Assembly (NCBI GenBank): GCA_934725855.1
Contig: CAKVCL010000011.1
Location: 35,429 to 99,428, forward strand
Origin: an uncultured Cellulosilyticum sp.
GTDB taxonomy: Bacteria; Bacillota; Clostridia; Lachnospirales; Cellulosilyticaceae
Direction: 5' to 3'
Length of the DNA: 64,000 bases
The translations under genes were made by a program, and so were the position numbers. The notes beneath the pieces were generated by a model. The model made no database searches. It saw only the letters and a list, made by a program, of their open reading frames with translations, and was not told the origin of the DNA. Positions 63,836 through 64,000 of this stretch are shown piece after piece; position 1 is the first letter of the stretch, and the number at the start of each line of letters is the position of its first letter.

Positions 63836-64000
63836 CTATAGATCGGATCAATTTACAAGTTGATGATAAAGTAAATAAGGAAATGTGATAAAGTAAATAA
63901 GAGAGTAATAGGGGAGGGATAATAGTAAGCGTCATATCAAGCACGCCTATTCACTCCCTTGATTTTCAAGTATACTGTCTTTAAATATTTTTAGGAGGTA
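63836..64000 (+). other. Upstream region of the next gene
   Basis: Holds a 16-bp direct repeat TGATAAAGTAAATAAG (63864-63879 and 63886-63901). The window ends in AGGAGGT (63993-63999), evidently the ribosome binding site of a gene that begins outside. Confidence 0.6.

Overview
The window is low-GC, AT-rich DNA with dense genes, strong AGGAGG ribosome binding sites and many U-tailed terminators. This fits a Clostridia chromosome. The mix of lonB next to lon, a DUF4364 regulator, a DUF5662 protein, meso-diaminopimelate dehydrogenase, THF and T-box riboswitches, feoAB and hybrid-cluster protein suggests a spore-forming anaerobe of the Lachnospirales, perhaps close to Cellulosilyticum. The genus is inferred from gene content only. 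No IS element, prophage, CRISPR array or replication origin was seen.

Layout. 1-1367: the end of a YfcE-type phosphodiesterase, then a nine-gene tRNA operon (Gly-Arg-His-Gln-Lys-Leu-Gly-Arg-Gln) with a perfect promoter and a bidirectional terminator. 1393-3168: a CYTH protein, a DJ-1/PfpI protein and an orphan. 3445-12399: a protein quality-control block (tig, clpP, clpX, lonB, lon, engB, an orphan acidic protein) followed by tRNA-Gly and tRNA-Pro. 12471-15849 (minus strand): DUF4364 regulator, TIGR01212 radical-SAM protein, orphan, and RlmL/YpsC-type rRNA methyltransferase. 16073-22672: DUF5662 protein; a THF riboswitch controlling folT-folC; a cytidylate-kinase-like protein; a membrane-anchored FMN_bind-like protein; deoC; cheV. 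22675-26121: an aspartate-type T-box leader, then hisS-aspS. 26303-34921: a HAD phosphatase, then an iron-uptake region holding feoAB, a degenerate PanC-like protein, an AraC regulator and a YclNOPQ-like siderophore ABC transporter behind a Fur-box-like site. 35013-39857: tRNA-Leu, an NhaC antiporter, a multi-spanning chemoreceptor and a CmpB-family membrane protein. 39910-44837: a MarR-controlled heterodimeric ABC exporter and an MgtC protein. 44862-54384: a Crp/Fnr regulator divergent from hcp, a PocR-PAS hybrid histidine kinase with an HD-GYP response regulator, an unrecognised Cys/His protein and a hemerythrin. 54736-63798: a Ca2+ P-type ATPase, ddh, an SDR, a small-membrane-protein/antisense-RNA locus, uxaC and a Cache chemoreceptor.

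How the parts work together. The iron genes cover ferrous uptake (Feo) and ferric-siderophore uptake. Hcp, hemerythrin and the Crp/Fnr regulator suggest handling of NO or oxygen stress in an anaerobe. The most novel-looking item lies at 59646-60064, in what first looks like empty sequence. There a 55-codon membrane peptide on the minus strand faces a convergent RNA of about 136 nt that has its own promoter and terminator. This is the layout of a Firmicutes type I toxin-antitoxin locus. Second in interest are the PanC homologue that has lost most of its active-site residues, and a palindrome centred 41.5 bp upstream of the predicted hcp start.
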